Shown here: in pieces, positions 1 through 12,664 of the stretch
Layout of the letters: each line of letters opens with the position of its first letter
Position numbering within the stretch: position 1 is the stretch's first letter
Assembly: GCA_032622095.1 (NCBI GenBank)
Contig: CP136068.1
Span: 124,253,989 to 124,317,988, forward strand
DNA length: 64,000 nt
Reading direction: 5' to 3'
Source: Siphonodentalium dalli
Taxonomy: Eukaryota; Mollusca; Scaphopoda; Gadilida; Siphonodentaliidae
Notes under the pieces: model-generated
Told to the model about the DNA's origin: nothing
Seen by the model: only the letters and a program-made list of their open reading frames with translations
Database searches by the model: none
Position numbers and translations under genes: made by a program

Positions 1-1009
1 AAATGCGTTCGTATTTTGTGTATGTCAACATTGTGATAAAATATTGTTTTCACATTAAATTATTTCTTTCGGTAGGGGTAGGCCGAAAAAGAAAGTTTCG
101 GACACGTAGGCGGAGCTAACAACTATTTTTTTCCGCAGGCTGAAAATATTTTGACCCAGCAATGGCAATAAAGATTTTATACTGAATTTTAGTATATACA
201 TGTACTACACATAGCAGTATAGTTTGTTATTTTGGAGTGGGTTATCGCTTCAGAGCCCATTCTGAACCCCTCTGCTGGATGCGTAAATTCATCATTGTTC
301 CAGATTGTGATCCGAAAAAATTGGCACTACCTGCATGCTGCGAATCATAAACAAATTTTGCTAAAAAAAACTTTGAAAACAATAAAAAGAAAACTAGGTA
401 CATCATATCACATAATGCTAATCGAAATGAAAATTGGAAACTAATACATATTGCCTGCCATTGCCTGCCATATGGATAAAATACTCATGTATTCATTTCT
501 ATCAATTTGTGTTATGTTCACCAAGTCTTCTGGGTCGACAACAGCTTGGGATATCGGTTGCGATTATGCTGTTTTTGACCGAGTCCCGTTACTCTTTTAT
601 AACGGACTTTACACCCATAATCGCGGGCGGGAGTTATCTTGCGTGTAGGTAAAAGTGAAGCTTTTCGTATACGAAAATAGACGGCAGCCTTTCCCAAGTA
701 TGATGATATCAAACGTGCATATGTTAGAGGTCCTTTGAATGTTAAAGCGACGAGATTTGTAAGTAAACAAAGCCTTGTTTACCGGAGAATTTTGATTTGT
801 CACGCTATCAGAAACTGCATGTAAATAGTACGTTAAACGATCGTCAAAATTAAAGTGGTCCTTTAACTTTGACAAGTCCTAAGACTTCTCGTTCCGGTAA
901 CATTTACAAATTGTCTAATAATAATGACATTATCATGAATGAGAGTCATCGAAATCGTGTCTCATATCATAAAAATGTGAGTCTATATATGTTTTGAACA
1001 GTTCTATAC
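1..1009. other. No recognisable gene; AT-rich non-coding
   Basis: I see no exon with convincing splice signals and no repeat shared with the rest of the window. Open frames here are short, overlap on both strands and have no family resemblance. The right edge abuts the degenerate reverse transcriptase. Confidence 0.5.
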
Positions 1010-2115
1010 TTCCAGCAGAAACTATGAAATATGGTAGTGAATTCCAATGTGGGATAACTCTATTTGTAAAGTAGAATTTTCTCGTGTCCTTTTAAACTAT
1101 TTTCTGTTGTAATTTCTGTTCATGCCCTCTAGTATTGCATGGTGCTCGGGTTCTTTTGAAATAACTGATAAGTGTCCAAGTTATAGTGTCCATTCACCAT
1201 GTTGTACTCTTCAATGAGATCCCGCTGAATCTTCTGAATTTGAGTGACATTAATTCAGTCTTATCATGCGTTCCCGATAAGGCAAATTTCTCACAAGAGG
1301 CACCAATTTCGTCGCTCTTCGTTGTATTCGTTCGATCTCTATGCTTTGATGTTTATAATGTGGCCTCCAAGCTGTGTTGCAATATTCTAGTACTGGTCTT
1401 ACCATAGCGATATACAGTGTTCTGCATGTGTCGATGTCGAGGTTAGTGAATGTTCTGTATATCACCCCGAGAATCATATTTGTTTTCCTGCAAATACAAT
1501 TAACGTGTTCATTAAACTTCAATTGTTCATCTATAACTACGCCGAGGTCGCGCTCCGTTGTACTAGCTATATAATGGTTGGTTCTGCAGTTGTGTCGAAA
1601 CATACGGTATTTATTTCTCGGGATCTTTGCTGAATTAAAATACAACTGCCATTATAGGGACCACTTGCAGACAGAAGCTATATCTTCTTGGATGTTGTCG
1701 AAATTCTACATGTCCCTTTGATATTTTCTGGGAGATCATTGATATAACTGACAAGAAAAGGGATAGGGTCCATCCTACTTCCTTGAGGAACGCCACTTGT
1801 CACGTTGATCCATGATTAAAGGTGGTCATTGACTCGCACACGTTGTTCTCTGCCAAGGAGAAAGTCTCTAGTCCAGTTGTGGATGTTGTTGCTTATACAA
1901 TACAATCGCATTTCATCAATAATCTCTCGTGTGGGACACTATCAAATGCCATTTTAAAATCCAAATAAACGGCATCAATAGGTTCGTTGTTATCCAGGTT
2001 GAAGGTTACGTTATCTAGGTATTCATTTAATTGTGTCCATGTTGACAAGATGCCACGAGACTGTTCTCTTCCATGTGTGTAACAATGGCGTCTCGGGCGA
2101 AATATTCGAATCATA
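1010..2115 (-). pseudogene. Degenerate non-LTR retrotransposon reverse transcriptase (CR1/Jockey-like)
   Basis: Reading the minus strand from about 2,115 to 1,010 gives reverse-transcriptase blocks in the right order but in several frames. They are VYLDFKMAFDSVPHERLL (RT core, with the first catalytic Asp), VTSGVPQGSRMDPIPFL followed by YINDLPENI, then DLGVVIDEQLKFNEHV, a VRPVLEYCNTAW block with a basic RIQRRATKL stretch, and finally a remnant of the terminal NRVIPHWNSLP block. This is the pattern of CR1/Jockey-type non-LTR elements. The YADD catalytic loop, expected between the IND-LPEN block and the following DNIQED block, is deleted, and there are frameshifts and stops. The element is therefore dead. 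Upstream ORF1 and endonuclease regions are not visible, which fits 5' truncation. Confidence 0.85.
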
Positions 2116-2119
2116 CTCT

Positions 2120-2805
2120 AAAATATTGACAAAGGGCGCCATAAACAATACTTGAGACAGGTTAGATTTTTGGTACAAGATGCGCACCTCGTCTTTCAGA
2201 TTCATAAGTCGAATGGGGACAAATAGCTCGTGTCTAACTTCGACTATCACCTTTGCATGTATAACTTGATGTTGCTGAGCTACTATACGTCATTCGGTTC
2301 AAAGTCCAGTGAACGATGAAGGACATTCTTCAGGAATTGTTCCTTGTGTCATAACTTCGTGGCATGGGGGAATGCTAATTGTCTCCTTCAACCGGATATT
2401 GCATATGGCTGAAAGAACTTCCACTTTAGCTTCATGGGTAGTTGATGATGAGAGTCCATCCCACGATCGCTAAACTGTATCGCTGTTGTTCAATGAAGTC
2501 TAATCCCGTGATAGCATGAGAGCCTATTTCGGCCACTATACATTTGTGAGTATAGATTTCCGAATCCAGCTGTACAGTGCATGCCGTTAATGCACATGCA
2601 TTTCGTAACTTGCTGTGTATAGTTTACATTCTGTCTCATTAAGTTTTGGTATTCTATCATCTGGAATGATCTTGTAGGAGTTGGAATATATTACGGATAG
2701 ACATGGTCCAGTATCAATTAAGCAATAAATATATAACCCATTTATCTGACCCACGAAATGGAAATCTGCATCCGACGAGTGACTGTGCCAGATTATTAAC
2801 CACAT
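2120..2805 (-). pseudogene. Ty3/gypsy-like pol remnant: aspartic protease and linker
   Basis: The minus strand from 2,805 encodes a retropepsin-like segment: CLIDTGPCLSVIY (active-site DTG), then after a frameshift CIVAEIGSHAITGLDFI, the typical C-terminal protease block. Further on, around 2,250-2,120, VPIRLMNLKDEVRILY resembles the hydrophobic linker that follows protease in Ty3/gypsy pol. The position after DTG is Pro instead of the usual Ala or Ser, and stops and frameshifts interrupt the frame. No matching reverse transcriptase or integrase follows; the next RT downstream is of the unrelated non-LTR type. I read this as a short fossil next to another fossil, not as one element. Confidence 0.6.
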
Positions 2806-4195
2806 TCAAGGCCACGCATGGATGTCAGAGCTCCACGTGTTCATGTATGTAGTATGTCTTTTGAATGAAATAGACGACATTCGGTCCAAAACAGCATCAA
2901 CCCAGTCGATAGCCCAAGCTGTTGTGGGCCGAGAAGACAAGGGTACTCAAATCAAATGATATGTCCACGTTTACATGTATATTAGTCAACGGTTAAATTC
3001 CATTATATTGCACTCAAAGGATGTGTTTTCCGTGACGATTTTTGTTGGACAATTTTAGGACATTGAAACATTTAAAATGTGCAATCACTGTGACCTCAGT
3101 ACATTTCAATGTTTATAACTGCAGGTTCACAGTCAGGACCAGTAGGAAATGAAAGGTGGGCCTTTAAATATATCCAACAAGTTGATAAAAATGAAACACA
3201 TAAAACATAAAAAACAAAAACATGCATTAAAAAAAAACACTTCGTCCGACCACATGTGTAACAAACCATTGCATTGTATCAATAACGAAACATATGTGAT
3301 ACATTGAAGGGTTGTGTTCTCGTGTATATATTTGTCACAAATCTTCGAAAAAGTGGATGAGTTTCTGAAAATACACCGGAAAAAAATAGAAAAAATGGGG
3401 GGGGGGTGCCACACACTAAATAACAGGATGACAGAATTGCCCCTTCAGGAGGGGGCAATCTTCCCCCATCATGGGGTTGATATTACACTTTCATGATAGG
3501 TTGCTATTACACTTTCCTGTTTAGGGACAGATGGGGGCAATTAACTTACCTCCTAAAAAGAGGTAGATAATTGCCATGTTCTGGGGGCAGTGTTCCAATT
3601 CCATATTTGAAACAATCGGAGGGGGTGCCAACCGTACCCCCCCCCCCCCCCCCATGGAACGTACACCTCTGTGTTGTCACAAGAGGGTTGTGACAGGAGG
3701 ACAGAGGCGGCAAGTTTCTTTTTTCCTTTCTGGACGTTGTGCCCCCTTGTCCGTTATTGCTTCCGGTGCCCCTGCAGGCTGGTATAATGACTGTCATGTG
3801 ATAACCTATTATCGATAACGATGAAACATCCCTGGTTTAACTCTGTCAGTTTATCCAAGCGACACCGCCTCTCTCGCTGCACTTAATCTCACATGTCTTT
3901 AGATTTTAATCTTCCAACACATGTGCTAACCATAACAAAAACATTATCCTTACAGCGCTATAAAATACGTCCTCGGTTTTCTGACAGTATGTGCCGTAAC
4001 TTTAATGACTTGTCAATTTAGAACAAACAGAGGTCGGAAGAGGTCCTTAATCTAGCGAATTTTCCCACACTTCGAAGCTTCTTATCTCCAAACGGAAACA
4101 CGTGCGTGTTATGTTGCGCACCTATGCGCACAGAAGGCAAGCACCAACATGTGATCGCCCAAAGGCATTGCAGACAGTGGCGGAGCTTGGCTGCA
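2806..4195. other. Non-coding, with G/C homopolymer tracts
   Basis: Holds runs of G near 3,400 and of C near 3,640-3,655, short purine-rich sequence and no exon I can support. Frames crossing the homopolymers are artefacts of low complexity. Confidence 0.5.
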
Positions 4196-4395
4196 TATAG
4201 GGGAATATTCTAGAAAACATATCCCCTCTCTCACGGAAATAAATAAAGAGTAGAAACGTGTACTCTATTATTTTGTAGATATCGTATTTACACATCCATT
4301 GTGTAGAAATGCCACAAGACGTATGGCGCGCGACAACTAATTACACTATAAAAGAGTACAATTGATTAATAAGTACTCAAATAAAGAGTAACGTG
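4196..4395. repeat. Interspersed repeat rich in AAAGAGTA/TACTC words
   Basis: The stretch repeats AATAAAGAGTA, GTGTACTC and TGTGTAGAAATG words and matches the longer block at 24,545-24,925, so it is a copy of a dispersed family. It codes for nothing recognisable. Confidence 0.5.
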
Positions 4396-6732
4396 GCGTA
4401 TGTAGCGATCACGTGCCGATGTGCAACGTCATTTTTTCGCAGCGTCATTTTTTCGACCGTGACGCCATTTTGTCTCAATGCTTGGAAAGTAAACTATTCT
4501 TTATCCATTGGAATCATGGAATTTTCATGTAATTACAGACTGTCCACATGTCGGAATCGTGGTAACGGAAACGCGGCAATGTTTTGACTTCATTATTTTT
4601 CATTAAGTTGTGAAATTTCATTGAAAACACCAACATAAATCGTAGGCTACTATTCTTGACTAGGTAGGCCAACTTTACTTTAGATTTTGAATAATTAAAT
4701 TAATAATTTACATCATTTTCATTTGATTACTATAGACTAGTATTATGCATGATGCCATTATCATCTAGCCTATATATTTTATTATTTTCCCCGGACTATA
4801 ATTTATGTTCCTAACCAGCGCCGCCTGAAATTAGCTACACGTCCTTCATCCCGAAGCGAGGGCGGATTTTTTATTTACTATCATTCATCATTGATATATC
4901 ATTTAGGACATTTAGATGTGGAAATTGGAATTTCATTGAAAGATCTTGCAAGTACTATAACATATTAATTAACGGTAAATTATATTGCTATTACTATTAG
5001 TATTACTTAATACGTATGACTACTAGTACTTTAGATTTGAAATATTTACATCATCATCTTTACTAGTATCATGTTGTTGTTGTTGTTGTAGTATCATAGT
5101 ATGATAGTATGTTATTAACAATTTGATGAAAATCTAACTTCTAAGTAACTAAACAGAACATCGTAATTTCCGTATTAGTTGCTCAAATATTCCCATTTTT
5201 TAAATTACCCCTCTGGAGTCCTCATTGACCTTCACCTTGGCGTGAGATTTCATGAATTTTAAAGTTTTTTTTATCATCATCGTTTATCGTCTAACATCAG
5301 TCAGTCAATGTCATCATCATCATCATCATCGTCGTGTTTGCCGACAAAATAATTAATATATTACACAATGTCAATGTGACAACTGACGTACGGCATCAGT
5401 ATTAGTTGTTTTAAATTCAGTCTGTTCAGAGATGAATACCCAGAAATAATTTTGAATCAATAAATGTGCATCGAAATTGGGTGACTTGCTCACAAGTGAA
5501 CTCGCATGTACCTGTAGGCTGTATGGCAATTGTTTTTCCAGAACAATGTTGTTCAGAACAATGTATTTTGACTAATAGTAATAGCTTCATTCAACCATGC
5601 AAATTTAAAATTTGGGTCCCGTGATCTTTCAAGTTGCATGATCTGATGATTCAAAGTTGAAAGTACTTTTGTGTCTCAATCTCATATTAAAACTGCTCAA
5701 GGCACAGCTCTCGAAAGATCCTCATGTCATGAAGCGATATGGGGAGGTGACTTGGAATTGATCCAAAAATCCTCATGTCGATCGTTAAAAGGCGAGGTGG
5801 CTTTGACAGCTGGTGCTAAATTTCAAGCAGTTACAATGTATATGCTACTCTCGGGATCCAAATAATAGTAGGGGCGGAATAATAGTACAGGGGTGAAATT
5901 TCCTTTAAAATAAATAATAGTATGGGGGCTCAATAATATTACAGGGGGGAATTTTCGCAAATCAACACTAAGTATGGGTCAAAAATTGTGGTTAGTTTCA
6001 TATGTTCTCATACAGAGATCATTGCACATCCTCGTAAATATCATTCACATTTTGTCAAAAACTTCTAACAGTTTACTTTGATTGTTCCTGAATTATTTTA
6101 GACTTGTAGTCATATATACAGTTAGAGATATGACTTTTATGTGAGGGACTTGTGTGCTTGGGGTTCATTAACTCACCCTTTGTTGTCATATGACTGACTC
6201 AAAAATATAGTGTCCAGATCCAGTCGCAACTATTGACACAATGAAATAATTATCTTGATTCATTGATGTCAGATATGCCATAATGGTGAGCATAGACATG
6301 TAAAATTTAGCTTGGCAATATAAAAGTATATTGGAATCCTTTTGTTTTTATCTATAAACTCATCTTCACCATCGTCTCCACTTTATCATCTTCATCATCA
6401 TATAAATTCACTATATATATAGAGCAACTATAGATATAAAATATACATGTAGTCGAACAAATCCCAAGTGTTGACCATTCATTTAGGCCCATACCGGCAG
6501 TTTAAGTTTAATACAAAATAACAAATTTAGTGGTTCTTAAAATTCACAATGGTATACAATTGTCACAATGTGATAACTTCTGCATTTATGTGAAAGTGAT
6601 GAAATTGGAACCTCTAGTATATAATAAGTAATCAAAATTAAAATCTTCATAATAATGGATATCGTATTAATTTAAAATTAAATCATCATTATCTGGGTCA
6701 AGTAATGTTCTATGTTGACTGGTAATCACTAC
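4396..6732. other. Non-coding AT-rich sequence with short microsatellites
   Basis: Contains a GTT run near 5,073-5,088, an ATC run near 5,310-5,330, and scattered GGGG-AATAATAGTA words around 5,865-5,955. No exon, RNA gene or mobile-element border is evident. Confidence 0.45.
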
Positions 6733-6734
6733 TA

Positions 6735-6986
6735 CAGTAATGCCCTAATTAATTGACTCCCTAACCACAGCAGAATTATGGGTAACTTTTCAGGATTTAG
6801 TCGGAAATATGGCTTGTTGCTATTTATTGGAAAGCTCTCGCAGACAGCTTTCTGATGAATGGCAACAAGCCATATTTCTAGGAGAGCTTTCCGATGAATG
6901 GCAACAAGCCATATTTCCGACTAAATCCTGAAAAGTTACATATAATTCTGCTGTGGTTAGGGAGTTGATTAATTAGGGCATTACTG
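6735..6986. mobile_element. Palindromic Tc1/mariner-type MITE
   Basis: The copy begins CAGTAATGCCCTAATTAATT and ends with its reverse complement, between TA dinucleotides at 6,733-6,734 and 6,987-6,988. TA target sites and CAGT termini are the signature of Tc1/mariner elements. The two arms carry the internal block GGATTTAGTCGGAAATATGG, read inward from each side. The centre holds an extra partial arm (6,846-6,890), so this copy is a rearranged palindrome. Four relatives lie in this window. Confidence 0.8.
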
Positions 6987-7276
6987 TATACACAAGCATT
7001 TGCATCATCATGGTCGTCTGTGAAGCTAGAATATTCATTCAGCGTGTTTAGTCTTGATATATATGAGCTACAATTCTACAGATAACATGTGGACAGTCTG
7101 CTTTTAAATAATTCAAGATTCTGTATTAAAATCCAAAATTGTTAATGTGGAACATCTATTTTTTTTGCTGACTGCGTGCCATTTTTGAACCATCTTTTAA
7201 AAACAACAATATTCTGGTCTACAAATAATTGCATTATTTCCATGCAAAATTTCGACTCGTTTATGACGTCTGTACA

Positions 7277-7352
7277 ATGGAGTGGACAATCACAGATGAT
7301 TCATGGTGGTTGGAATATCAAGGCTTGAGGAATCTGGTTGAATTTTTCACAG
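7277..7352 (+). CDS. Candidate exon of a carbonic-anhydrase-like gene (5' part)
   Basis: The open frame (open from about 7,229) encodes a Trp-rich segment, MEWTITDDSWWLEYQGL, and ends at a good donor, CAG|GTATTT, after the first base of a codon. Spliced to the acceptor at 8,664 it continues in frame into a carbonic-anhydrase-like motif. The W-x-Y/E-x-G pattern before the C-x-G-x-x-QSPI motif fits the start of an alpha-carbonic anhydrase or related catalytically dead protein (CA-RP). The 5' border is not certain; I mark the first ATG only for convenience. No downstream zinc-binding histidines can be shown in this window, so activity cannot be judged. Confidence 0.35.
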
Positions 7353-7417
7353 GTATTTATGAATTATCTATTATAAACTAATTAATATATATATGCTTTA
7401 AAGTTTGCACAAAATAT

Positions 7418-8267
7418 TAGGGGTGGGAGGTACTACCAGTGTCGCGATACGATACATATCGCGATATGCGGTCGCGATACAATACTTATCTAAATACGAT
7501 ACCCTAGTATTTCTGGATGCAGCCCTTCATATGGAATTCATGAATTGGTTGAAAAAAAACATATTCAATCATAGTCATTATTTAATAGTTCATTAATTTG
7601 ATTAATCCTTCAGTACCAGCTACTTCAGTTCATTGGAATGTTTTATATAAGGCCAAGGTCGTATGGGATTACACGACTTTCAAGTACAAAAACATAACCA
7701 CGTTTGTTGTTTAATTCATTTAAATACAGTCCAGGGGGAGTAATTCAAAAATACCACGTCGGAAGTTCGGAACGCTGTCTGTATTGACGCGGTTTACTAC
7801 GAGTCTTGCGATGAGACACGTTTATGTCAATTGGGTATCGGTGACTGTTAACGGAACGATTTAATTCTCTAATATGCAGTTCAACTCCAATGAACGACAA
7901 ATGATTAGCATGATGTACATTTTGAGCCTTTTGGTGACATCATTTCTATGAACGAACTCTTCTGTGTGCCAACGGTGACAATGGTATATCAAACTTTACA
8001 CAAAAACAACAATGCCCACGCGCATGACCGACGAACAGGTGGCTGACCTATTTAATCGGCGCTTTGAAGTAGAACGACTTTATCATGCTTCTTTGCATGC
8101 CGTTGTATTTAATTCTTATTCTCCAGCGTAACGAATAATGGACACCGGTAATAGATGAACAGAATTGTGTATCGCGATGCACGATTTTTTGGCTATGGAA
8201 CCGGTGCGTGTATCGTAGAACTCTGATTCGCGATACACCAGTGCACCGGTGATATCTCGCACCCCTA
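7418..8267. mobile_element. Non-autonomous hAT-type element
   Basis: Ends are TAGGGGTGGGAGGTA on the left and ATATCTCGCACCCCTA on the right, short imperfect inverted repeats typical of hAT elements. They are flanked by CAAAATAT (7,410-7,417) and CACAATAT (8,268-8,275), an 8-bp duplication with one mismatch. Subterminal GCGATAC words occur in both orientations near both ends. There is no transposase frame inside its 850 bp. It sits in the intron between two candidate carbonic-anhydrase-like exons. Confidence 0.8.
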
Positions 8268-8486
8268 CACAATATTCAGTCCCACTCGAACTCACTGTCA
8301 AGCACTGTTCGGCAAACCTCTTTAGATTCCATACTATTTCAGATTCAGCTCTAATATGACATACAATGATATACTATTAGCTAAGAATAACCCATACTAG
8401 TATATTCATTATATTAATAGCCATACTAGTAATTAGAAACTTGATTTGCCATGCGATTGTCTATATGGACTGATTTGCATTATATA

Positions 8487-8602
8487 CAGTTATGCCCAAA
8501 GTAATTGTCTCCTTAACCACAGCAGAATTATGGGTAACAGTAACTTTTCAGGATTTAGTCGGAAATATGGCTTGTTGTCATTCATCGGAAAGCTCTCGAC
8601 AA
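8487..8602. mobile_element. Half copy of the Tc1-type MITE
   Basis: Begins TA-CAGTTATGCCC and carries the GGATTTAGTCGGAAATATGG block followed by TTCATCGGAAAGCTCTC, then stops. Only one arm of the palindrome is present, and an extra GTAACA is inserted after ATGGGTAACA. Confidence 0.7.
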
Positions 8603-8663
8603 CAGTTAACGGTACACGTAAGATGTTATTATTGCAATACATTAATTATGATCTCTTTTGTAG

Positions 8664-8758
8664 GAGGAACAAACTGGCATGAGGGCAAGTGTGAAGGGTC
8701 AAGACAGCAATCTCCAATCCAGCTACATGTTCATGTACAAGGTGCTCTACTTCAGTGA
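8664..8758 (+). CDS. Candidate carbonic-anhydrase-like exon with QSPI motif
   Basis: A pyrimidine-rich acceptor (CTCTTTTGTAG) precedes the exon. In the frame joined from the donor at 7,352 it reads GGTNWHEGKCEGSRQQSPIQL, matching the W...C-x-G-x-x-QSPI-x-L block near the start of alpha-carbonic anhydrase domains. The frame then meets a stop at 8,756, so the real exon probably ends earlier at a donor (candidates at CAT|GTACAA or AAG|GTGCTC). A second frame is also open across the same exon and reads plausibly (ending YRGGYRP-stop), which is the main reason for caution. Later exons of the domain were not found with confidence. Confidence 0.4.
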
Positions 8759-9222
8759 TGAAACATATACTGGAGATCATCTGGTTGCTGAATATAGGGG
8801 AGGGTACCGTCCCTGAAGTCTCTAGATAGTTGTAAGTGACCGTTCATTGAACAAATCATTCAAACAGTTTAGTGCTATTGTTTCGCAGCTTCTGTAATAT
8901 CTTTCACAATACAAACCCACAATATGATCAATACATTTCGCGATTCACTTTATTGCTTTTGATACAATCAAATATATATTTCTTAGAAGCATTGCAAGTT
9001 ATCAACATCAAAGATCAATCCATGATTTGACGCTTTACATGTACATATGTTTCGATTGTTTGCCCACATGTAAATATAATTGTCAAATAACTATCTAAAA
9101 TAGCCCTCTTATTTTTCCAATTGTTTGGTATAAACTCACAAATCGTATTATTATGTTCGCTCATCGCCGCCGATGGGTAGTAGTACTGCGTGAATTTAAA
9201 TAGGAGTAAGGTACTTGCTTAA

Positions 9223-9463
9223 CCCTTTCATGACTGGAGTTTCCTAAAATTTTGCGAAAAACCCTGTGCCAATTCATTCTCTTAAATAAGCGAGTCTCCC
9301 ATTGGGAGCCTCACATATGTAAGAGAATACACTGGCCTATCAATAGTTACCTTGACCTTGCATTCTCTTAAATATGCATGGCTCCCTATGGTAAACTGGT
9401 ATATATAGGAGAATGCACTGGCATTGGATGTTTACTGCTGCACCAGCGATTGTTATGAAAGGG
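9223..9463. mobile_element. TTAA-flanked MITE with CCCTTT ends (piggyBac-type target)
   Basis: Starts CCCTTTCATGACTGGAG and ends with TTATGAAAGGG, flanked on both sides by TTAA (9,219-9,222 and 9,464-9,467). TTAA targets and CCC/GGG ends are characteristic of piggyBac-like transposition. The interior holds two short palindromes built on GCATTCTCTTAAATATGC-type arms separated by a spacer. Confidence 0.75.
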
Positions 9464-9467
9464 TTAA

Positions 9468-10780
9468 TTAATTTTGATGCATATACTACTAGTTACTAGT
9501 AGTATTCCACATTTGCTTATATTAGTTCATCATTATTCTCACTTGATATTACTGTTTATATACCAATCTCTCATTTTCATATACAGTACTAGGGCACTAT
9601 AAATTTGTCTGGATCGCAGCACTTTATCACAGACAGGATATCTGGGAAAGTTCTTGTTTCTGTTAAAAATAAGGTTTCCTTGGCTCTATCCAGATAGTTA
9701 CAGGACCATCGTAACTTTTAACAAAGTTACGTATTGCGGCTAGAGAAATGCCGTTTTGGAAACATTTGATCTCATTATCACGTGGAGCAATTTCCCTATT
9801 TGCTGTATACATATACTCCATGAGTCCAATCGGCATTATAACTTATATATGCCAATTGGTGTATATACATCTATCCACCTATATACTAATTGATAGAATC
9901 TACACATGACATATCACCTCAGTTTTGAACGAAATTTCTGCAATAGGTTGTTTAGTTCTATATAGAGGTATATGCTTAGTGTGCATATATAATCATACAT
10001 GTAATTAGAGGCAAAGCACATTAGGAAAGGTGAAATTTTATGCGTCAAAGCCAATAATTTAATATATGTATATGTTAGCTGACCTGAATATATGGTAAAA
10101 TGTGGTTATATCTTAATTTACAGATTTAGGAGATGTACTTAACATCATCTTCAGATAGAGACAGCAGTTAAGGACAGACTGATAATTGATTGGCTTAAAA
10201 CAGGTAGGACATATTTTTGTCCTCCGACATTCCATTGGAGGACTATATAGTAATGACCCTTGTCCTTGTGTCCCTCCGTGTGTCCATCCAGAACTTTGTC
10301 CGAGCCTGTATTCCTTCATTTTCCAGTCAATTTTTTTTAAACTTCACCGATGTCAACCAGAATGAGAACCTGCTCACCTGCGACTTTTGAGTAATTTTGG
10401 CAGAGTTATTGCAATTTTCGACTTATTTTTTTATGTTTTTTTATTTTCGAGTTTATATATTGGCCCTTTCTCGACACTTTTACACATTTAAAGACAGAAT
10501 GTAGTATTGGCATTTGAAACCCATAAATCCTTCAAACCATTAGGGGACATTTTGGTCAGCGACCTTTTATTAGTCGAGTTTTTCAAAAACTCGACTTATG
10601 GTTTGACGAGGGACGGTTGGCGGGCGGACGGACCTAAAGAATGCCTTATAACTTTGACATGTGTTAACGGATTCAAAAAAAATTTGGTATGTGAGTTGCT
10701 CCCAATGACTATTTACTGTCTGTAGAAAATGGGTCACATCCGAACTTTTTGACAAGAGTTATCCATCTTTGATGACTTTT
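9468..10780. other. Non-coding sequence
   Basis: AT-rich, with no exon I can support. The last 200 bases begin to resemble the tandem repeat that follows (TTAACGGATTC, ACTTTTTGACAAGAGTTAT). Confidence 0.4.
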
Positions 10781-10782
10781 TT

Positions 10783-11215
10783 TTTAGTTTTTCACCGTTA
10801 GCGCGATAACTCACGCAAATATTAACCAATATGAGACTCTTGCAAAAATATATCAGACGAGTTCGAAAACCAGGTTTGTCCGAATTTTTTTTCCGGAGTT
10901 ATGGGTCTTAGTTTGTTTATTTTTAGCAATGTTATCACCGTTAGCGCGATAACTCGAAAATATATTAACCAATTTCAACAATATTTGGTATATGAGTCTC
11001 CTGCAACAATATCTCGGACAAGTTCGAGAACCAGGTTTGTCTGAATTTTTTTCGCGGAGTTATGGGTCTTAGTTTGTCTATTTTTAGCAATGTTATCATC
11101 GTTACCGCGATAACTCGATGAAATATTAACTGATTTAAACATTATTTGGTATATGAGTCTATTGCAACAATATCTCGGACGAGTTCAAAACCATGTTTGT
11201 CCAACTTTTTGGGCC
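10783..11215. repeat. Tandem repeat, about 145-bp period, three copies
   Basis: Three successive units share CACCGTTAGCGCGATAACTC, then AATATTAACCAAT, TATGAGTCT.TTGCAA, CAAGTTCGA.AACCAGG and GAGTTATGGGTCTTAG. The units begin near 10,793, 10,937 and 11,098, and the last is the most diverged. This is a minisatellite-like block without coding capacity. Confidence 0.75.
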
Positions 11216-12664
11216 TTGTGTGGGCCTTATTGCCAACTTGTTGGCAGAAGTTTTTTTTTGACTGCCAATAAACTCAACATAGCATCTTAGATGTGTACCC
11301 CTTGTTTTTAATTGAATTGCTTACACAGTCAGTTACACAGTAGGTTTTATCAATAAAGATCTGATTTGACCAAAAAAAATAGGTCCATGTCTTTCATAAC
11401 AAAACTATAGTCCCATAGATGTATACACACCGATTGACGCATATACAGAAATTTGGGAAAGTTCTGGACCTGCTAACATACCACAGCATTAAATTTGTCA
11501 TGGGACATTTTTCATAATTTCAAGCTCTGAATCTGATAAATTAATAAGAGTACAGTGCGGAATAATAGTACAGGCTAGGGTAGCAAGTTCCAACATGCAG
11601 CCCTTTTAATTCAGATTGTTTGGCTTCGGCAATCTGCTACGGCAACCCTTTGCCATGGCCCATTTTGCCATAGCCAATAATGAGGGCTGAACATGGAACT
11701 TGAAAGTAAGTCGTCTGAAATTCTATACAATAAATCATATTTATTGCACACTTTGTTTATTTTTGCATAATACAGCAAAATACAGAAGATTTTAAAACCT
11801 TCAATAAAAAAGGACAATACAAACCATGTCATTGCAACACCAACTAAATTAAACAAAACATTTCTTCACTAAATCATGAGGTTGTCTGCATAAAGAACAC
11901 ATTGTTCAGAATTAATGCAACAATATCAACCTAAATTTGAGCATATTACAAGTTCCAATCTTCAGAGTGTGCAATAAACAAAGAACAACACAGTTGTGTG
12001 AGCATAAAAAAAACGTTATTGCAAGTGTTTGTTGTATGAACTTGTGTCGCGAGGTAAAATTTGAACCTACGGGTCTCGTTTTACCATCGTGTCACAACAA
12101 ACTCATTCAATAACGTTAACCAGTTCACACACTTGTTTCATTCTATCCATATATTTCTCAAATACGCTTGACATTGGAGTTTCCTGACATAAGTGATAGC
12201 TCCATATGCCTGCAGTATAGCCAGCCTGATGATCCCAATTTTAAAGACATAAATAATTATGTACTTGTTTTGGTATATGAAACCGATAAGTTAGCATTCA
12301 GGCACTATGTCAACAGGAGGAATGTATCATATTAGTAACATCGCCGATAATTTCAAGAAAATCGACCGTACATATCCATAGAAATCATCATTTGAACTAC
12401 ACTCAATTGTAAATATTTACTCCTCAAATTGGAATGCAACTATCTGTGATAAACTAATGAAAATGGTTTCACCTTCGAGAATAACTGTCATTAATTAATG
12501 TATAAGAATAACGATGAGCGTTGCCAATTTGGATATAATATTTGTAAAAATAACTACTTTGAGCAAGATAATTCTCTTTTTTATTTGATCATTCTTCCGC
12601 AGTGATTCACATCACTTTAAAATAGACCGATACAGACCCATATAAACGCCATACAGGTAACAGG
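11216..12664. other. Non-coding, includes a hairpin repeat at 11,995-12,135
   Basis: A long imperfect inverted repeat pairs AACGTTATTG near 12,013 with CAATAACGTT near 12,108 and GTGTGAG with TTCACACAC outside them. It is a MITE-like hairpin whose family is not repeated elsewhere here. At 11,588-11,692 is a copy of a dispersed sequence, TTTGGCTTCGGCAAT, also present near 15,805-15,890 and 16,836-16,968. Nothing else is recognised. Confidence 0.45.

Noticed and set aside
3546-3818. Gly/Pro-rich frames on both strands
   Set aside because: They arise from a C/G homopolymer run and adjacent low-complexity sequence.
12040-12110. Possible tRNA, because of TTGAACC and CGGGTCTCG words
   Set aside because: The words lie in a hairpin repeat, and a full cloverleaf with acceptor and T arms cannot be drawn.
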